A program made the position numbers and the translations under genes. Shown piece by piece: positions 14,984-24,817 of a stretch of 64,000 nucleotides of DNA. Source of the stretch: Marinobacterium arenosum (lineage in GTDB: Bacteria; Pseudomonadota; Gammaproteobacteria; Pseudomonadales; Balneatricaceae). Positions within the stretch are counted from its first letter, which is position 1. Every line of letters begins with the position of its first letter. The notes beneath the pieces are model-generated. The model was not told the DNA's origin, made no database searches, and saw only the letters and a list, made by a program, of their open reading frames with translations. Location of the stretch: NCBI RefSeq assembly GCF_019795155.1, contig NZ_JAILYN010000009.1, forward strand, positions 59,452-123,451, given 5' to 3'.

Positions 14984-15760
14984 ATGCTGCCAACCTATTT
15001 CATCAGTCATGGCTCGCCCGAGCTGCCGCTGCAGCAGGACGAGTATCCGGAATATCTGCGCGGCGCCGGGCTGATTCCGCCGGATACCCGGGCGATCCTG
15101 ATGGTCAGCGCCCATTGGCTGACGGAGCAGCCGCAGCTGTCGGCGGCTGAGCAGCCGGAGACGGTGCATGATTTCTACGGTTTCCCGGAGCCGCTCTACC
15201 GGCTGCGCTATCCGGCGCCCGGCGCACCGGTATTGGCGCAGCACATCGTCGAGCGGCTGCGCAGCGCGGGTTATCCGGCGACCACCGATTTCCGGCGCGG
15301 CTTGGACCACGGTGCCTGGACGCCGTTGTTGCTGATGCGGCCGGAGGCCGACCTGCCGGTGTTTCAGTTGTCGCTCGGTATCGGGCGGGGACCGCAGTGG
15401 CACCTGGAACTGGGCCGGCTGTTGAAGCCGCTACGCGAACAGGGCTTGTTGGTCATCGGCAGCGGCGGTACAACCCATAACCTGCGTGACTTTATTTATT
15501 CCCCGCCGGGCAGTGGGCCTCAACCCTATGCGGTCGAGTTCGTCGATTGGATCGAGCAGCGGCTGCAGGACGGCGAGCTCGATGCGCTGCTGAACTATCG
15601 CCGGCAGGCGCCGGGCGCGGTGCGGGCCCATCCGACCGACGAGCACCTGCTGCCGCTCTATCCGGCGCTGGGCGCCGCCGAAGGGGAGCCGGTCAGCCTG
15701 CTGCACAGCAGCTGGCAGGGTTCGTTGCATATGGCGGTCTATCGGTTCGGCGATCGCTAA
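14984..15760 (+). CDS. DODA/LigB-type extradiol dioxygenase (YgiD-like)
   Basis: Class III extradiol ring-cleavage dioxygenase family, 258 residues, related to E. coli YgiD (4,5-DOPA dioxygenase). Candidate metal ligands and acid-base residues are visible: His9 (ISHGSPEL), His44 (VSAHWLT), Asp108-His109 (LDHGAWTPLLLM) and His165 (GSGGTTHNL). It acts on catechol-like substrates; the physiological one is unknown. It is cotranscribed with the hydroquinone reductase upstream, which supports a role in handling quinone or catechol compounds. Confidence 0.9.
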   Translation: MLPTYFISHGSPELPLQQDEYPEYLRGAGLIPPDTRAILMVSAHWLTEQPQLSAAEQPETVHDFYGFPEPLYRLRYPAPGAPVLAQHIVERLRSAGYPATTDFRRGLDHGAWTPLLLMRPEADLPVFQLSLGIGRGPQWHLELGRLLKPLREQGLLVIGSGGTTHNLRDFIYSPPGSGPQPYAVEFVDWIEQRLQDGELDALLNYRRQAPGAVRAHPTDEHLLPLYPALGAAEGEPVSLLHSSWQGSLHMAVYRFGDR

Positions 15761-15840
15761 CGGCCGGGTATTTCAGGCGGGGTTCAGCTAGCCTGCACCA
15801 GCATCGCTGAAAACCTCTCCGGCAGCAAAGGGACTCCGCC

Positions 15841-16554
15841 ATGAAAACCAACCTGCAGGGCCCGGTTCTGGGCCTGTTCATCTTCCTCGGCCTGGCCGCA
15901 CTGGGCTACCTGCTCGGCGACAGCGCGATCCGCTTCAAGGAGTACGAGCGTACCGTCAAGGTCAAGGGGCTGGCGGAGCGGGAGTATCCGGCCGATATCG
16001 TAATCTGGCCGATCCAGTTCAGCGAGGCGGGCAACGATCTGGCCGCGCTCTACGAGGCGCTGGAGAGGGACGGGGCGCTGATCCGCCAACTGCTGACCGA
16101 CAACGGTATTCCGGCGGATCAGATCAGCCTGTCGCCGCCGGCGATCACCGACAAACTGGCCCAGCAATACGGCGGCGGCCCGCGCGCCGAGTTCCGCTAT
16201 AGCGCGCTGCAGACGGTGACGGTGTACAGTCAGGATGTCGAGCGGGTGCGCAAGGCGCAGAGCCGGTTGGGCGCGCTGGTCAAGCAGGGCGTGGTGTTCA
16301 GCGGCAATCCGTACCAGAACGCCACCGAGTACCTGTTCAGCCGCCTGAACGAGGTCAAGCCGGCGATGGTCGAGGAGGCGACGATGAAAGCCCGCGAGGT
16401 GGCGGAGAAGTTCGCCCAGGACTCCAACAGCCGGCTCGGCAAGATCAAGTCGGCCAGCCAGGGGCAGTTCTCGATCAGCGCCCGCGATCGCAACAACCCC
16501 CATATCAAGAAGGTGAGGGTGGTCTCTACCGTGGAATACTACCTGGTCGACTAG
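15841..16554 (+). CDS. SIMPL (DUF541) domain envelope protein
   Basis: A 237-residue protein anchored or exported through an N-terminal hydrophobic segment (about 8-26, GPVLGLFIFLGLAALGYLLG). The rest is a SIMPL/DUF541 domain starting at VKVKGLAEREYPADIVIWPI, with the characteristic VEEATMKAREVAEKFAQDSN helix near residue 178. Family members are periplasmic or membrane proteins often linked to oxidative stress, with no settled biochemical role. AAAGGGACTCCGCC precedes the ATG. It appears monocistronic. Confidence 0.88.
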   Translation: MKTNLQGPVLGLFIFLGLAALGYLLGDSAIRFKEYERTVKVKGLAEREYPADIVIWPIQFSEAGNDLAALYEALERDGALIRQLLTDNGIPADQISLSPPAITDKLAQQYGGGPRAEFRYSALQTVTVYSQDVERVRKAQSRLGALVKQGVVFSGNPYQNATEYLFSRLNEVKPAMVEEATMKAREVAEKFAQDSNSRLGKIKSASQGQFSISARDRNNPHIKKVRVVSTVEYYLVD

Positions 16555-16827
16555 TCGGTGGCGGTGCCTTTTCTATGGGTTCTTCGCGGATTAGCGGGAA
16601 ACATCTATATCCGATTCACAAGCGCCGCGTGGGCACCTAAAACGTGCCCACCCGACAAGGCTGGTTTTTCACCCCGCCAATGTAGGGCCGGACCCGGCCG
16701 GGTAGGCCTGGCCGGCCAAACGCCGACAGGCGTTTTCAACCACCTGCGGCGGTGGCGCCCCGGGTGGCGCCCTACAGGGCTCTGCCGTAGCTGCCCGCTT
16801 TTTATGTTCTCTATCTTCCCTGAACGG
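16555..16827. repeat. Intergenic spacer with second copy of TGTAGGG repeat
   Basis: 16681-16777 starts TGTAGGGCCGGACCCGGCCG and ends GGTGGCGCCCTACAG. It shares CCTGCGGCGGTGGCG and the TGTAGGG/CCCTACA ends with the element at 1145-1296. A small hairpin GTGGGCAC/GTGCCCAC lies near 16629-16652. The ORF spanning this stretch in the plus direction is unsupported. Confidence 0.7.
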
Positions 16828-18732
16828 TCAGGCCAGCAGCTTGTTCAGCAGGTGGTTGGCCTGTTTCTGCAGCAATTCCTGGTAGTGGCCCGACAGTTTC
16901 AGGATCAGCACCTTGTCCTCATCCTCGCGGCGTACATCGGCGGTGCCGAGCAGGTTGCGTTTCAGATCCGGCACCTCGGTCAGTGCGGTATGGCTGATCA
17001 GTTCGTTGCTCTGGGTGGTGCGGGTCAGGAAGCGGGCTTCCTCCAGCAGCAGTTCAGGTTTGTCGAGCCGGCCGCGGGCCAGTGCCATATGCAGGTTCAT
17101 CACCGGCAGGAAAGCGCGGATGCGGGCCTGGTTGTAGCCCTTGTAGAGCAGGTTGAACAACAGTGCGGCGCACACCGCGTTGACGCCGTGATTGTCGTTA
17201 GCGCCCGGCCGGTCGAAATTGACCCGCAGGTCGCCGTTGGCCAGTTGATGGGCGGTGCCGCCGTAGATCGCGGCTGACTGGCCGGCCATCCGCGCGTAGA
17301 CCTTCAACAGCTGCAGCCGTTCGCTCTCTTCGACATTGCCGCCATGGGAGCTGGCGACGTCGATATAGAGACAGTAGCCGGCTTCGTCGCCGGGCAGGAT
17401 CAGTTCCAGCTCCTGCTCGAGGGTGTACAGGTCCAGCTGTACCTCTTCACGCAGTGCCTTCAGCGGGTTGCGGGTTTTTACCGTATCGGCGGTGGCGGTG
17501 GCGGTGGCGTGGCCCGGTTGCCGGTCGCGGTCGAGCTCCTGTTCGTCGAGATCGAACGGTTGTTCCGCATCGGCCTCGGCTGGCTGGGCCGGCTCTTCGT
17601 CGGGCTGGCTGCTGGGCTGGAACTGCGGCATGGTACGGCCGCGCTGTTCGGGCCTCAGCAGCTGGACCAGCGAATCGGTTTCAAAGCTGGGTTCCAGTCG
17701 GCGGGCGCTCTGCTCGTCGCTGGTCGGTTTTGCGGCCGGATGCTCTTCAATCTCTGCCAGTGCAACGTCTTGGGGCTCGGAAGACGGCTCGTAATGATTC
17801 CAGGGCTGAGTTCGCTGGGCGGATTCGGTCGCGTATGCAGGTTCTATTGAAGGAGAGAACTGACCCTCATCCCGCACGATATCGCTGATAAACGGGATAT
17901 TCTCCTCGGGAACTTCGGCTTCGTCTGAACACTGGTGCTCTGGCGCGGCTGAGGTTCGACGCTGTTCAGCTGCATCGATCTGGTCTGCCTCGGCATATTG
18001 CGCCGCCATTTGATCGGATAGCGCTGAGTCGGCTTCGAATGCCGGCTCGCTGGCCGGTTCTGCCTGCACAACTGTAAGCGCATCCAAAGCGTTCTTTTCG
18101 GTTGGTTCGCTGGTCCTGTAATCGGCGTAAGGCGCCTCGGTGGCCGGAAACTCCGGCTCATCGTACGGCTGTGTTTCCACCTGTGGTCCGGCGGCGAACG
18201 CGGAGTCGGCAGCGGCGGGTTCGGCCGGGCTCTGCTGCTCGGCAAGCGGTGCGCGCTCGCGCAGCAGCCATCCCAGAGACAGCAGGGTCGCCAGCAGGGT
18301 CAGCAGGGCGAACAGCCCGCTCTGCATCAGCTGGCGCTGCAGCGGTGCCGCCAGTGGTGCCGGATCCAGCCAGAACGTCAGCTGGCTGAGGTTGTCCGGT
18401 GCCAGCGGCCGCTGCATCTCCAGGCCGCCGGCCTCGCCGGCACGGGCCACGGTGCCTTCGCGATCGTCATGCAGCTGGGCGGCGCGTATGTACGGCAGCA
18501 TGACCAGTTCATTGAGCAGGTAGTTCAGGCTGACCCGGTCGTTGGCCAGCAGTAGTGGGCGGGCCAGCAGGCTGGTCTGTTGCAGCAGCAGTTCGCCATG
18601 CTGGCGCACCTCCTGCTCGGCATGGCGTTCGGCGGCGTAGTGCAGGAACAGGCCGGCGCTCAGCAGGCATGCCAGCAGCAGGCTGGCTACTGAGATCAGG
18701 ATGCGGTTGCGGCGGCAACGGAATAACTGCAC
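16828..18732 (-). CDS. Large membrane-anchored protein, AhpA/YtjB-like N terminus, acidic linker, unknown C-terminal domain
   Basis: 634 residues from a GTG at 18732 with GGAG nine bases upstream. The N terminus has a membrane helix (about 10-28, ILISVASLLLACLLSAGLF), a short extracytoplasmic region (LLLQQTSLLARPLLLANDRV) and a second helix (about 140-160), an arrangement like AhpA/YtjB proteins. A long Glu/Ala/Pro-rich low-complexity linker follows (about 170-420). The C-terminal 200 residues (GYCLYIDVASSHGG..., VYARMAGQSAAIYGGTAHQL) look like a degenerate nucleotide-cyclase-type fold without clear catalytic residues. Function unknown. The fold assignment is my inference. Confidence 0.75.
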   Translation of the reverse strand: MQLFRCRRNRILISVASLLLACLLSAGLFLHYAAERHAEQEVRQHGELLLQQTSLLARPLLLANDRVSLNYLLNELVMLPYIRAAQLHDDREGTVARAGEAGGLEMQRPLAPDNLSQLTFWLDPAPLAAPLQRQLMQSGLFALLTLLATLLSLGWLLRERAPLAEQQSPAEPAAADSAFAAGPQVETQPYDEPEFPATEAPYADYRTSEPTEKNALDALTVVQAEPASEPAFEADSALSDQMAAQYAEADQIDAAEQRRTSAAPEHQCSDEAEVPEENIPFISDIVRDEGQFSPSIEPAYATESAQRTQPWNHYEPSSEPQDVALAEIEEHPAAKPTSDEQSARRLEPSFETDSLVQLLRPEQRGRTMPQFQPSSQPDEEPAQPAEADAEQPFDLDEQELDRDRQPGHATATATADTVKTRNPLKALREEVQLDLYTLEQELELILPGDEAGYCLYIDVASSHGGNVEESERLQLLKVYARMAGQSAAIYGGTAHQLANGDLRVNFDRPGANDNHGVNAVCAALLFNLLYKGYNQARIRAFLPVMNLHMALARGRLDKPELLLEEARFLTRTTQSNELISHTALTEVPDLKRNLLGTADVRREDEDKVLILKLSGHYQELLQKQANHLLNKLLA

Positions 18733-19027
18733 TTCGGCTGGCTCCGGTGTTCGGTGGCTTGCTCTGGGTGGGCCCGATAATAGCAGCTGCGCGGGCAACG
18801 CTTAACCGAAAACTGCTATCGGCAGCGACCGGCGCCACCGGCGGATACGGGGTTTGGCTGTCTGAATTGGGTCCTGATCCTTGAGATAGCGCCGGGTTGA
18901 TCGATAACTATATGAAAATAAAGAAAAAAAGTGCTGGCGGAATAATATGCACTAATTGGGTAGGAATTGTGACCAAGGCTGCGCGGGGCGTTATAATGGC
19001 GCCATCAGCGATCTGGAAGGATGAGGC

Positions 19028-20284
19028 ATGAACGTAGAACAGTACATGATTGAGCTGGGGCAGCAGGCAAGAGATGCGTCCCGGCTGGTGGCCAAGGCGG
19101 ACAGCGGGATGAAAAACCGCGCGCTGCTGGCCATGGCGGAAGCCATCGACAGCAGCCGAGAGGCGCTGGCCGAGGCGAATGCCCGCGATCTGGAAAACGG
19201 CCGCGCCAACGGCCTGGACGATGCGATGCTGGACCGTCTGGAACTGACCCCGGCGCGCATCGACACCATGATCGAGGGCCTGCGCCAGGTCGCTGCTCTG
19301 CCAGATCCGGTCGGTGCCATCACCGACCTGAACTACCGCCCGAGCGGCATCCAGGTCGGCAAGATGCGGGTACCGCTGGGGGTGATCGGCATTATCTACG
19401 AATCGCGTCCGAACGTTACCGTCGAAGCGGCCAGCCTGTGCCTGAAATCCGGTAACGCGACCATCCTGCGTGGTGGCTCCGAGGCGATCAACTCCAATCA
19501 GGCGGTTGCCCAGTGCATCAAGCAGGGGTTGAAAAAGGCCGGTCTGCCGGAAACCGCGGTACAGGTGGTGGAAACCACCGACCGTGCCGCCGTTGGCCAG
19601 CTGATCACCATGCCGGAGTACGTCGACGTGATCGTGCCGCGTGGCGGCAAGGGGCTGATCGAGCGGATCAGCCGCGATGCCAAGGTCACGGTGATCAAGC
19701 ACCTGGACGGCATCTGCCACGTCTACATCGACAATGACGCCGACAAGGGCAAGGCGATCAACGTGGCGCTGAACGCCAAGACCCACCGCTATGGCACCTG
19801 CAACACCATGGAGACCCTGCTGGTAAACGCGGCGGTGGCCGGCGATATCCTGCCGGAGCTGGCCGAGCGCTATATCGCGGTGGGTGTCGAGCTGCGCGGC
19901 TGCGAGCAGACCCGCGCGCTGCTGCCGCAGATCAAGCCGGCCAGCGAAGAGGACTGGTCGACCGAATACCTGGCGCCGGTGCTGTCGATCAAGCTGGTCG
20001 ACTCGATGGACCAGGCGATCCGCCATATCAACAAGTACGGTTCGCACCATACCGATGCGATCATCACCGAGAACTACACCAAGTCGCGTGCCTTCCTGCG
20101 CGAGGTGGATTCCAGCTCGGTGATGGTCAACGCTTCGACCCGTTTCGCTGACGGGTTCGAATATGGCCTGGGCGCCGAGATCGGCATCTCCACCGACAAG
20201 ATCCACGCCCGTGGACCGGTCGGCCTGGAGGGGCTGACCTCGCAGAAGTACGTGGTGCTCGGCGACGGTCATATCCGGCAGTAA
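19028..20284 (+). CDS. proA: Gamma-glutamyl phosphate reductase (proline synthesis)
   Basis: NADPH-dependent reduction of gamma-glutamyl phosphate to glutamate-5-semialdehyde, the second step of proline synthesis. 418 residues, normal for ProA. Aldehyde dehydrogenase fold with the catalytic cysteine at about residue 258 in [13 protein letters not shown], plus [20 protein letters not shown] and [24 protein letters not shown] precedes the ATG. nadD starts three bases after the stop, so proA heads the long envelope/ribosome operon. The proB partner is not in this window. Confidence 0.97.
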   Translation: MNVEQYMIELGQQARDASRLVAKADSGMKNRALLAMAEAIDSSREALAEANARDLENGRANGLDDAMLDRLELTPARIDTMIEGLRQVAALPDPVGAITDLNYRPSGIQVGKMRVPLGVIGIIYESRPNVTVEAASLCLKSGNATILRGGSEAINSNQAVAQCIKQGLKKAGLPETAVQVVETTDRAAVGQLITMPEYVDVIVPRGGKGLIERISRDAKVTVIKHLDGICHVYIDNDADKGKAINVALNAKTHRYGTCNTMETLLVNAAVAGDILPELAERYIAVGVELRGCEQTRALLPQIKPASEEDWSTEYLAPVLSIKLVDSMDQAIRHINKYGSHHTDAIITENYTKSRAFLREVDSSSVMVNASTRFADGFEYGLGAEIGISTDKIHARGPVGLEGLTSQKYVVLGDGHIRQ

Positions 20285-20287
20285 CGG

Positions 20288-20941
20288 ATGAATCAATCGG
20301 CGTTCGTATTCATGGGCGGTACATTCGATCCCGTCCATCATGGCCATCTGCGCACCGCGCTGGAGATCCAGCAGTGGCTGGCGGTGGATCAGGTCTGCCT
20401 GATCCCCTCCAAGATGCCGGTGCACCGGGGCGAGCCGGGCTGCAGCTCCGAGCAGCGGCTGGCGATGGTGCAGTGCGCGGTGGCCGACACCGAGTCGTTG
20501 AGTGCCGATCCGCGCGAGATCCTGTCCGAGCAACCCTCCTACAGCCTGCTGACGCTGCAGTCGCTGCGCGACGAGTTCGGCCCGCAACGGCCGATCTGCA
20601 TGGTGATGGGGATGGATGCCTTCCTGACGCTGCCGAGCTGGCATAACTGGCGGCAGTTCATGGAACTGTGCCATATCCTGGTGGTCACCCGTCCGGGCTA
20701 CCACTATCAGCCGGACGCCGATATGCGCGATTTCATGCAGCGCCACCAGACCGACGACAAGCAGCGCCTGCTCGGTGAGCCGGCCGGCTGCGTGCTGCTG
20801 CATGAACTGACACCGCTGGCGATCTCGGCCACCCAGATCCGCCAGCTGATCCGTGCCGGGCTGTCGCCGCGCTACCTGCTGCCGGATCGGGTCTGGGACT
20901 ACATCAAACAACACCAACTGTACGGCTACCGTACAAACTGA
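20288..20941 (+). CDS. nadD: Nicotinate-mononucleotide adenylyltransferase
   Basis: Adenylates nicotinate mononucleotide to nicotinate adenine dinucleotide in NAD synthesis. 217 residues. The nucleotidyltransferase signature GGTFDPVHHGHLRTA is at about 11-25, and the second motif ISATQIRQLI lies near 178-187. It sits between proA and rsfS, the common gammaproteobacterial order, with a very short spacer on the proA side. Confidence 0.96.
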   Translation: MNQSAFVFMGGTFDPVHHGHLRTALEIQQWLAVDQVCLIPSKMPVHRGEPGCSSEQRLAMVQCAVADTESLSADPREILSEQPSYSLLTLQSLRDEFGPQRPICMVMGMDAFLTLPSWHNWRQFMELCHILVVTRPGYHYQPDADMRDFMQRHQTDDKQRLLGEPAGCVLLHELTPLAISATQIRQLIRAGLSPRYLLPDRVWDYIKQHQLYGYRTN

Positions 20942-20962
20942 ACTGAGATAGCTCTGAGAAAT

Positions 20963-21307
20963 ATGCAGACTGACAAACTGATTGAACTGGTGCTGGACGC
21001 GCTGGACGATATGAAAGCCAAGGATGTCGTAGTCCTGGACGTACAGGGCAAGTCCACCGTGACCGATTTCATGGTCGTCGCCAGCGGTACTTCCAAGCGC
21101 CACGTGGTGTCCTGTGCCGAGCACGTGATCGAGAAGGTCAAGAAGGCCGGCCGTCTGCCGCTGGGCATGGAGGGCGCCGAAGTGGGCGACTGGATCCTGG
21201 CCGACCTGGGCGAGGTGGTGGTGCACGTGATGATGCCGGACGCCCGCAGCTTCTACGATCTGGAGCGGCTGTGGAGCTTCGATGCCGATCTGGCCGAGGA
21301 CGCCTGA
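20963..21307 (+). CDS. rsfS: Ribosomal silencing factor RsfS
   Basis: Binds uL14 on the large ribosomal subunit and blocks subunit joining in starvation. 114 residues, full-length family size. Conserved VLDVQGKSTVTDFMVVASGT and the GAEVGDWILADLGEVVVHVM block are present. It is followed six bases later by rlmH, the usual partner. Confidence 0.96.
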   Translation: MQTDKLIELVLDALDDMKAKDVVVLDVQGKSTVTDFMVVASGTSKRHVVSCAEHVIEKVKKAGRLPLGMEGAEVGDWILADLGEVVVHVMMPDARSFYDLERLWSFDADLAEDA

Positions 21308-21313
21308 TCGACC

Positions 21314-21781
21314 ATGAAGATCCGTCTGATCGCCATCGGCGGCAAGATGCCGCAGTGGGTAACCGAGGGCTACAACGAGTACGCCAAGCGGTTGCCGCCG
21401 GAAGTCTCGCTGGAGCTGGTCGAGCTGCCGCTCGGTCACCGCGGCAAGGGTGCCGACCTGGCGCGCGCCAAACGGCAGGAGGGCGATCAGATGCTGGCCG
21501 CGATTCCGAAAGGGGATCGCGTGGTCGCGCTGGAGGTGGGCGGCAAGAGCTGGTCCACCGAACAGCTGGCCGGGCAACTGGAAAGCTGGCAGATGGATGG
21601 CCGCAATGTCAGCCTGCTGGTTGGCGGTCCGGATGGGCTGGACGGCCGTTGCGTGGCCGCCGCCGACCAGAAATGGTCGCTGTCGTCGCTGACCCTGCCG
21701 CATCCGCTGGTGCGGGTGTTGCTGTCTGAACAGATCTACCGTGCCTGCACCATCCTGCAGGGCCACCCGTACCATAAATAA
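21314..21781 (+). CDS. rlmH: 23S rRNA pseudouridine-1915 N3-methyltransferase RlmH
   Basis: SPOUT-class methyltransferase that modifies the 23S rRNA helix 69 pseudouridine. 155 residues, exactly the usual length. The knotted SAM site is visible as [13 protein letters not shown] and the C-terminal [19 protein letters not shown] with the terminal GHPYHK. It lies between rsfS and mrdA. Confidence 0.97.
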   Translation: MKIRLIAIGGKMPQWVTEGYNEYAKRLPPEVSLELVELPLGHRGKGADLARAKRQEGDQMLAAIPKGDRVVALEVGGKSWSTEQLAGQLESWQMDGRNVSLLVGGPDGLDGRCVAAADQKWSLSSLTLPHPLVRVLLSEQIYRACTILQGHPYHK

Positions 21782-21792
21782 TCACCGGACCG

Positions 21793-23667
21793 ATGGCAGC
21801 CGAACGTCTCAAGGATCATAGCCAGGAGAGTCGTACCTTCACCGCCCGCGCGGTGATCGCGCTGTTGATCGTGCTGATCATGCTTGGCGTGCTGGTCGGC
21901 CGGCTCTACTACCTGCAGGTGTTGCAGTACGACCGCTACAACACGCTGTCGGACAACAACCGGGTGCAACTGCAGCCGGTGGCGCCGACCCGCGGCCTGA
22001 TCTACGACCGCAACGGCGTGCTGTTGGCCGACAACCGGCCCAGCTACAGCGTGACGATCCTGAAAGAGGAGATCGACGACCTCGAGCAGACCCTGGCCGA
22101 ACTGCGCAAACTGATCCCGCTCACCGATAAGGAGATCGAGCGGTTCCGCAAGCGCTATCACCAGCGCCGCCGGCCGTTCACCTCGGTGCCGGTGCGGTTC
22201 CGTTTGTCCCAGCAGGAGATCGCCACGCTGGCGGTCAACTATCACCAGTTGCCCGGCGTACGGGTGGAGGCCGAGCTGATCCGTTACTACCCCTACGGCG
22301 CCTCGTTGGTGCATGCGCTGGGTTATGTCGGCCGGATCAACGAACGCGAGCTGCAACGGGTTAGCGAGCAGAACTATGCCGATACCCACTACATCGGCAA
22401 GCTCGGGGTGGAAAAATTCTACGAAGACGTGCTGCATGGCCAGGTCGGCCATCAAAAGGTCGAGACCAACGCCCGCGGCCGGGTAATGCGGGTACTGGAG
22501 CGGACCGACCCGGTACCCGGTGCCGATCTGACATTGCACCTGGATATCCGCCTGCAGCAGATCACCGAGAAGCTGCTCGGCGACAGGCGCGGTGCGGTGG
22601 TGGCGCTGGACCCGAATACCGGCGGCATCCTGACGCTGGTGTCGGCGCCGGGCTATGACCCGAACCTGTTCGTCACCGGCATCTCCAACGAGGACTACAG
22701 CGCGCTGCGCGAGTCCGACGACCTGCCGCTGTTCAACCGCGCCATCCGTGGCCGCTACCCGCCGGGCTCCACCATCAAGCCGATCACCGCGCTGGCGGCG
22801 ATCGATGGCGGTGGCCTGACGCCGGACTATCGGGTGTTCGATCCCGGCTTCTATCAGCTCAGCAAGAACGGCCGCAAATACCGTGACTGGAAGCGCTGGG
22901 GGCACGGCTGGGTCGATATGAAACACGCGCTGGCCCAGTCCTGCGATGTCTGGTTCTACTCGATGGCCCACAAGATCGGCGGCGAGCCGCTGTGGAACTA
23001 TCTCGGTAAGTTCGGTTTCGGCCAGGTGACCAGTTACGACCTGCCGGAGGCTTCGCCGGCGATCCTGCCGTCGCATGAATGGAAGAAGCGTACCCGCAAG
23101 CAGGGCTGGTATACCGGCGATTCGCTGAACCTCAGCATCGGCCAGGGCTTCATGCTGGCGACTCCGCTGCAGCTGGCCACCTCGATGGCGGTGATCGCCA
23201 ACCGTGGCCGCTGGGTACGGCCGCAGATGATGAAATCAGCCCATAGGCCGGAGGGCGCGCCGGTGCCGCTGCCGCAGGCCAAGCCGCTGCCGGAAGACGT
23301 GACGCTCAACCATCCGGAGTACTGGCAGGAGATCATCGACGGCATGGTCGAGGTGATGCACGGCGAACGGGGCACCGCCCGTCGCGCCGCCCTGGGGGCC
23401 GGCTACACCATCGCCGGCAAGACCGGCACCGCCCAGGTGGTCGGCATCAAGCAGGATGAGGAGTATGACGCCGAGAAACTGGCCGAGCGCCATCGCGACC
23501 ACGCCCTGTTCGTCGCCTTCGCGCCGGTCGAGGCGCCGAAGATCGCCGTGGCGGTGATCGTCGAGAACGGCGGCGGCGGCTCCAGCACCGCCGCCCCGGT
23601 CGCGCGCCAGGTGATGGATGCCTACCTGTTGGGGATTGATCCGACTGAAACCGAGGAAAAGCCGTGA
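21793..23667 (+). CDS. mrdA: Penicillin-binding protein 2 (elongasome transpeptidase)
   Basis: Cross-links peptidoglycan during rod elongation together with RodA. 624 residues. An N-terminal membrane anchor (about 18-40, FTARAVIALLIVLIMLGVLV) and a dimerisation domain beginning at PTRGLIYDRNGVLLADN precede the transpeptidase domain. The catalytic Ser326 is in PPGSTIKPITALAA with Lys329, the second motif is SCD in LAQSCDVWFYSMA, and KTG is in AGKTGTAQVV. The stop overlaps the GTG start of rodA (GTGA). Confidence 0.97.
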   Translation: MAAERLKDHSQESRTFTARAVIALLIVLIMLGVLVGRLYYLQVLQYDRYNTLSDNNRVQLQPVAPTRGLIYDRNGVLLADNRPSYSVTILKEEIDDLEQTLAELRKLIPLTDKEIERFRKRYHQRRRPFTSVPVRFRLSQQEIATLAVNYHQLPGVRVEAELIRYYPYGASLVHALGYVGRINERELQRVSEQNYADTHYIGKLGVEKFYEDVLHGQVGHQKVETNARGRVMRVLERTDPVPGADLTLHLDIRLQQITEKLLGDRRGAVVALDPNTGGILTLVSAPGYDPNLFVTGISNEDYSALRESDDLPLFNRAIRGRYPPGSTIKPITALAAIDGGGLTPDYRVFDPGFYQLSKNGRKYRDWKRWGHGWVDMKHALAQSCDVWFYSMAHKIGGEPLWNYLGKFGFGQVTSYDLPEASPAILPSHEWKKRTRKQGWYTGDSLNLSIGQGFMLATPLQLATSMAVIANRGRWVRPQMMKSAHRPEGAPVPLPQAKPLPEDVTLNHPEYWQEIIDGMVEVMHGERGTARRAALGAGYTIAGKTGTAQVVGIKQDEEYDAEKLAERHRDHALFVAFAPVEAPKIAVAVIVENGGGGSSTAAPVARQVMDAYLLGIDPTETEEKP

Positions 23668-24806
23668 ACGCGAGGGATTTCCAACGCACCATGCCGGAGG
23701 CTGGCGAGCACCTGCGCCGTCGTCCCGGCCTCTGGAGCTATACCCGGCTGGATGGCTGGTTGCTGGCGCTGCTACTGATACTCTGCGGCGTCGGTCTGCT
23801 GATCCTGTACAGCGCCTCCGGCCAGGATATGGGCTATGTCAGCCGTCAGGCGGTGCGGATGGCGGCCGGCTTCCTGGTGATGATCGTGCTGGCGCGGATG
23901 TCGCCCCGCTTCATCGGCCGCTGGGCGATCTGGTTCTATGTTGCCGGTGTCGCACTGCTGGTGGCGGTATTGCTGTTCGGTGTGGGGGCCAAGGGGGCGC
24001 AGCGCTGGATCGCGTTGCCCGGCTTCCGCTTCCAGCCGTCCGAGATCATGAAGCTGGCATTGCCGTTGATGTTGGCGTACTACCTGGCCAACCGCCCGTT
24101 GCCGCCGCGCATGAAGCATATATTCATCTCGCTGGTTTTGGTCGGCATGCCGACGGTGCTGATCATGAAACAGCCGGACCTCGGCACCTCGCTGCTGATC
24201 GCCGCCTCCGGTATCTTCGTATTGCTGTTCTCCGGCATCCTGTGGCGCTATGTGTTCGCCGCGCTGGGGCTGGCCGCGGCGGCATTGCCGGGGCTGTGGA
24301 TGGTGATGAAGGACTACCAGAAGCAACGGGTACTGACCTTCCTGGACCCGGAGAGCGATCCGCTCGGCTCCGGCTGGAACATCATTCAGTCGAAGACCGC
24401 CATCGGTTCGGGTGGTGTCACCGGCAAGGGCTGGTTGCATGGCACCCAGTCGCAGCTGGATTTCCTGCCGGAGTCGCATACCGACTTCATTATCGCGGTG
24501 GTGGCCGAAGAGCTGGGCCTGGTCGGCGTGCTGGCGCTGCTGCTGCTGTATCTGCTGATTATCGCTCGCGGCCTGATGATCGCCGTCAATGCCCAGGATT
24601 GTTTCGGCCGACTTGTCGCCGGCAGTGTGACTCTGACATTCTTTGTCTACGTTTTCGTCAATATTGGCATGGTTAGCGGTTTGTTGCCTGTTGTAGGTGT
24701 ACCCTTGCCGATGGTCAGTTACGGGGGGACCTCAATCGTCACCCTGATGGCCGGCTTCGGTTTGTTGATGTCGGTACACAGTCATCGCGCCATGTTGTTA
24801 AGGTAG
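23664..24806 (+). CDS. rodA: RodA peptidoglycan glycosyltransferase (SEDS)
   Basis: Polymerises lipid II into glycan strands for lateral wall growth with PBP2. 380 residues from a GTG overlapping the mrdA stop, with about ten membrane helices. SEDS signatures include GAKGAQRWIALPGFRFQPSE, MKQPDLGTSLL, the DPESDPLGSGWNIIQSKTAI loop and the C-terminal PLPMVSYGGTSIVT. Cotranscribed with mrdA. Confidence 0.96.
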   Translation: MNARDFQRTMPEAGEHLRRRPGLWSYTRLDGWLLALLLILCGVGLLILYSASGQDMGYVSRQAVRMAAGFLVMIVLARMSPRFIGRWAIWFYVAGVALLVAVLLFGVGAKGAQRWIALPGFRFQPSEIMKLALPLMLAYYLANRPLPPRMKHIFISLVLVGMPTVLIMKQPDLGTSLLIAASGIFVLLFSGILWRYVFAALGLAAAALPGLWMVMKDYQKQRVLTFLDPESDPLGSGWNIIQSKTAIGSGGVTGKGWLHGTQSQLDFLPESHTDFIIAVVAEELGLVGVLALLLLYLLIIARGLMIAVNAQDCFGRLVAGSVTLTFFVYVFVNIGMVSGLLPVVGVPLPMVSYGGTSIVTLMAGFGLLMSVHSHRAMLLR

Positions 24807-24817
24807 GAAGTTTCAGG

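Noticed and set aside
13884..14993. 369-codon minus-strand frame opposite the hydroquinone reductase
   Set aside because: Antisense to a gene with intact catalytic motifs; no independent support.
18908..21775. 955-codon minus-strand open frame opposite proA-nadD-rsfS-rlmH
   Set aside because: It spans four well-conserved plus-strand genes and their junctions. Composition is typical of antisense high-GC frames and no domain is recognisable.
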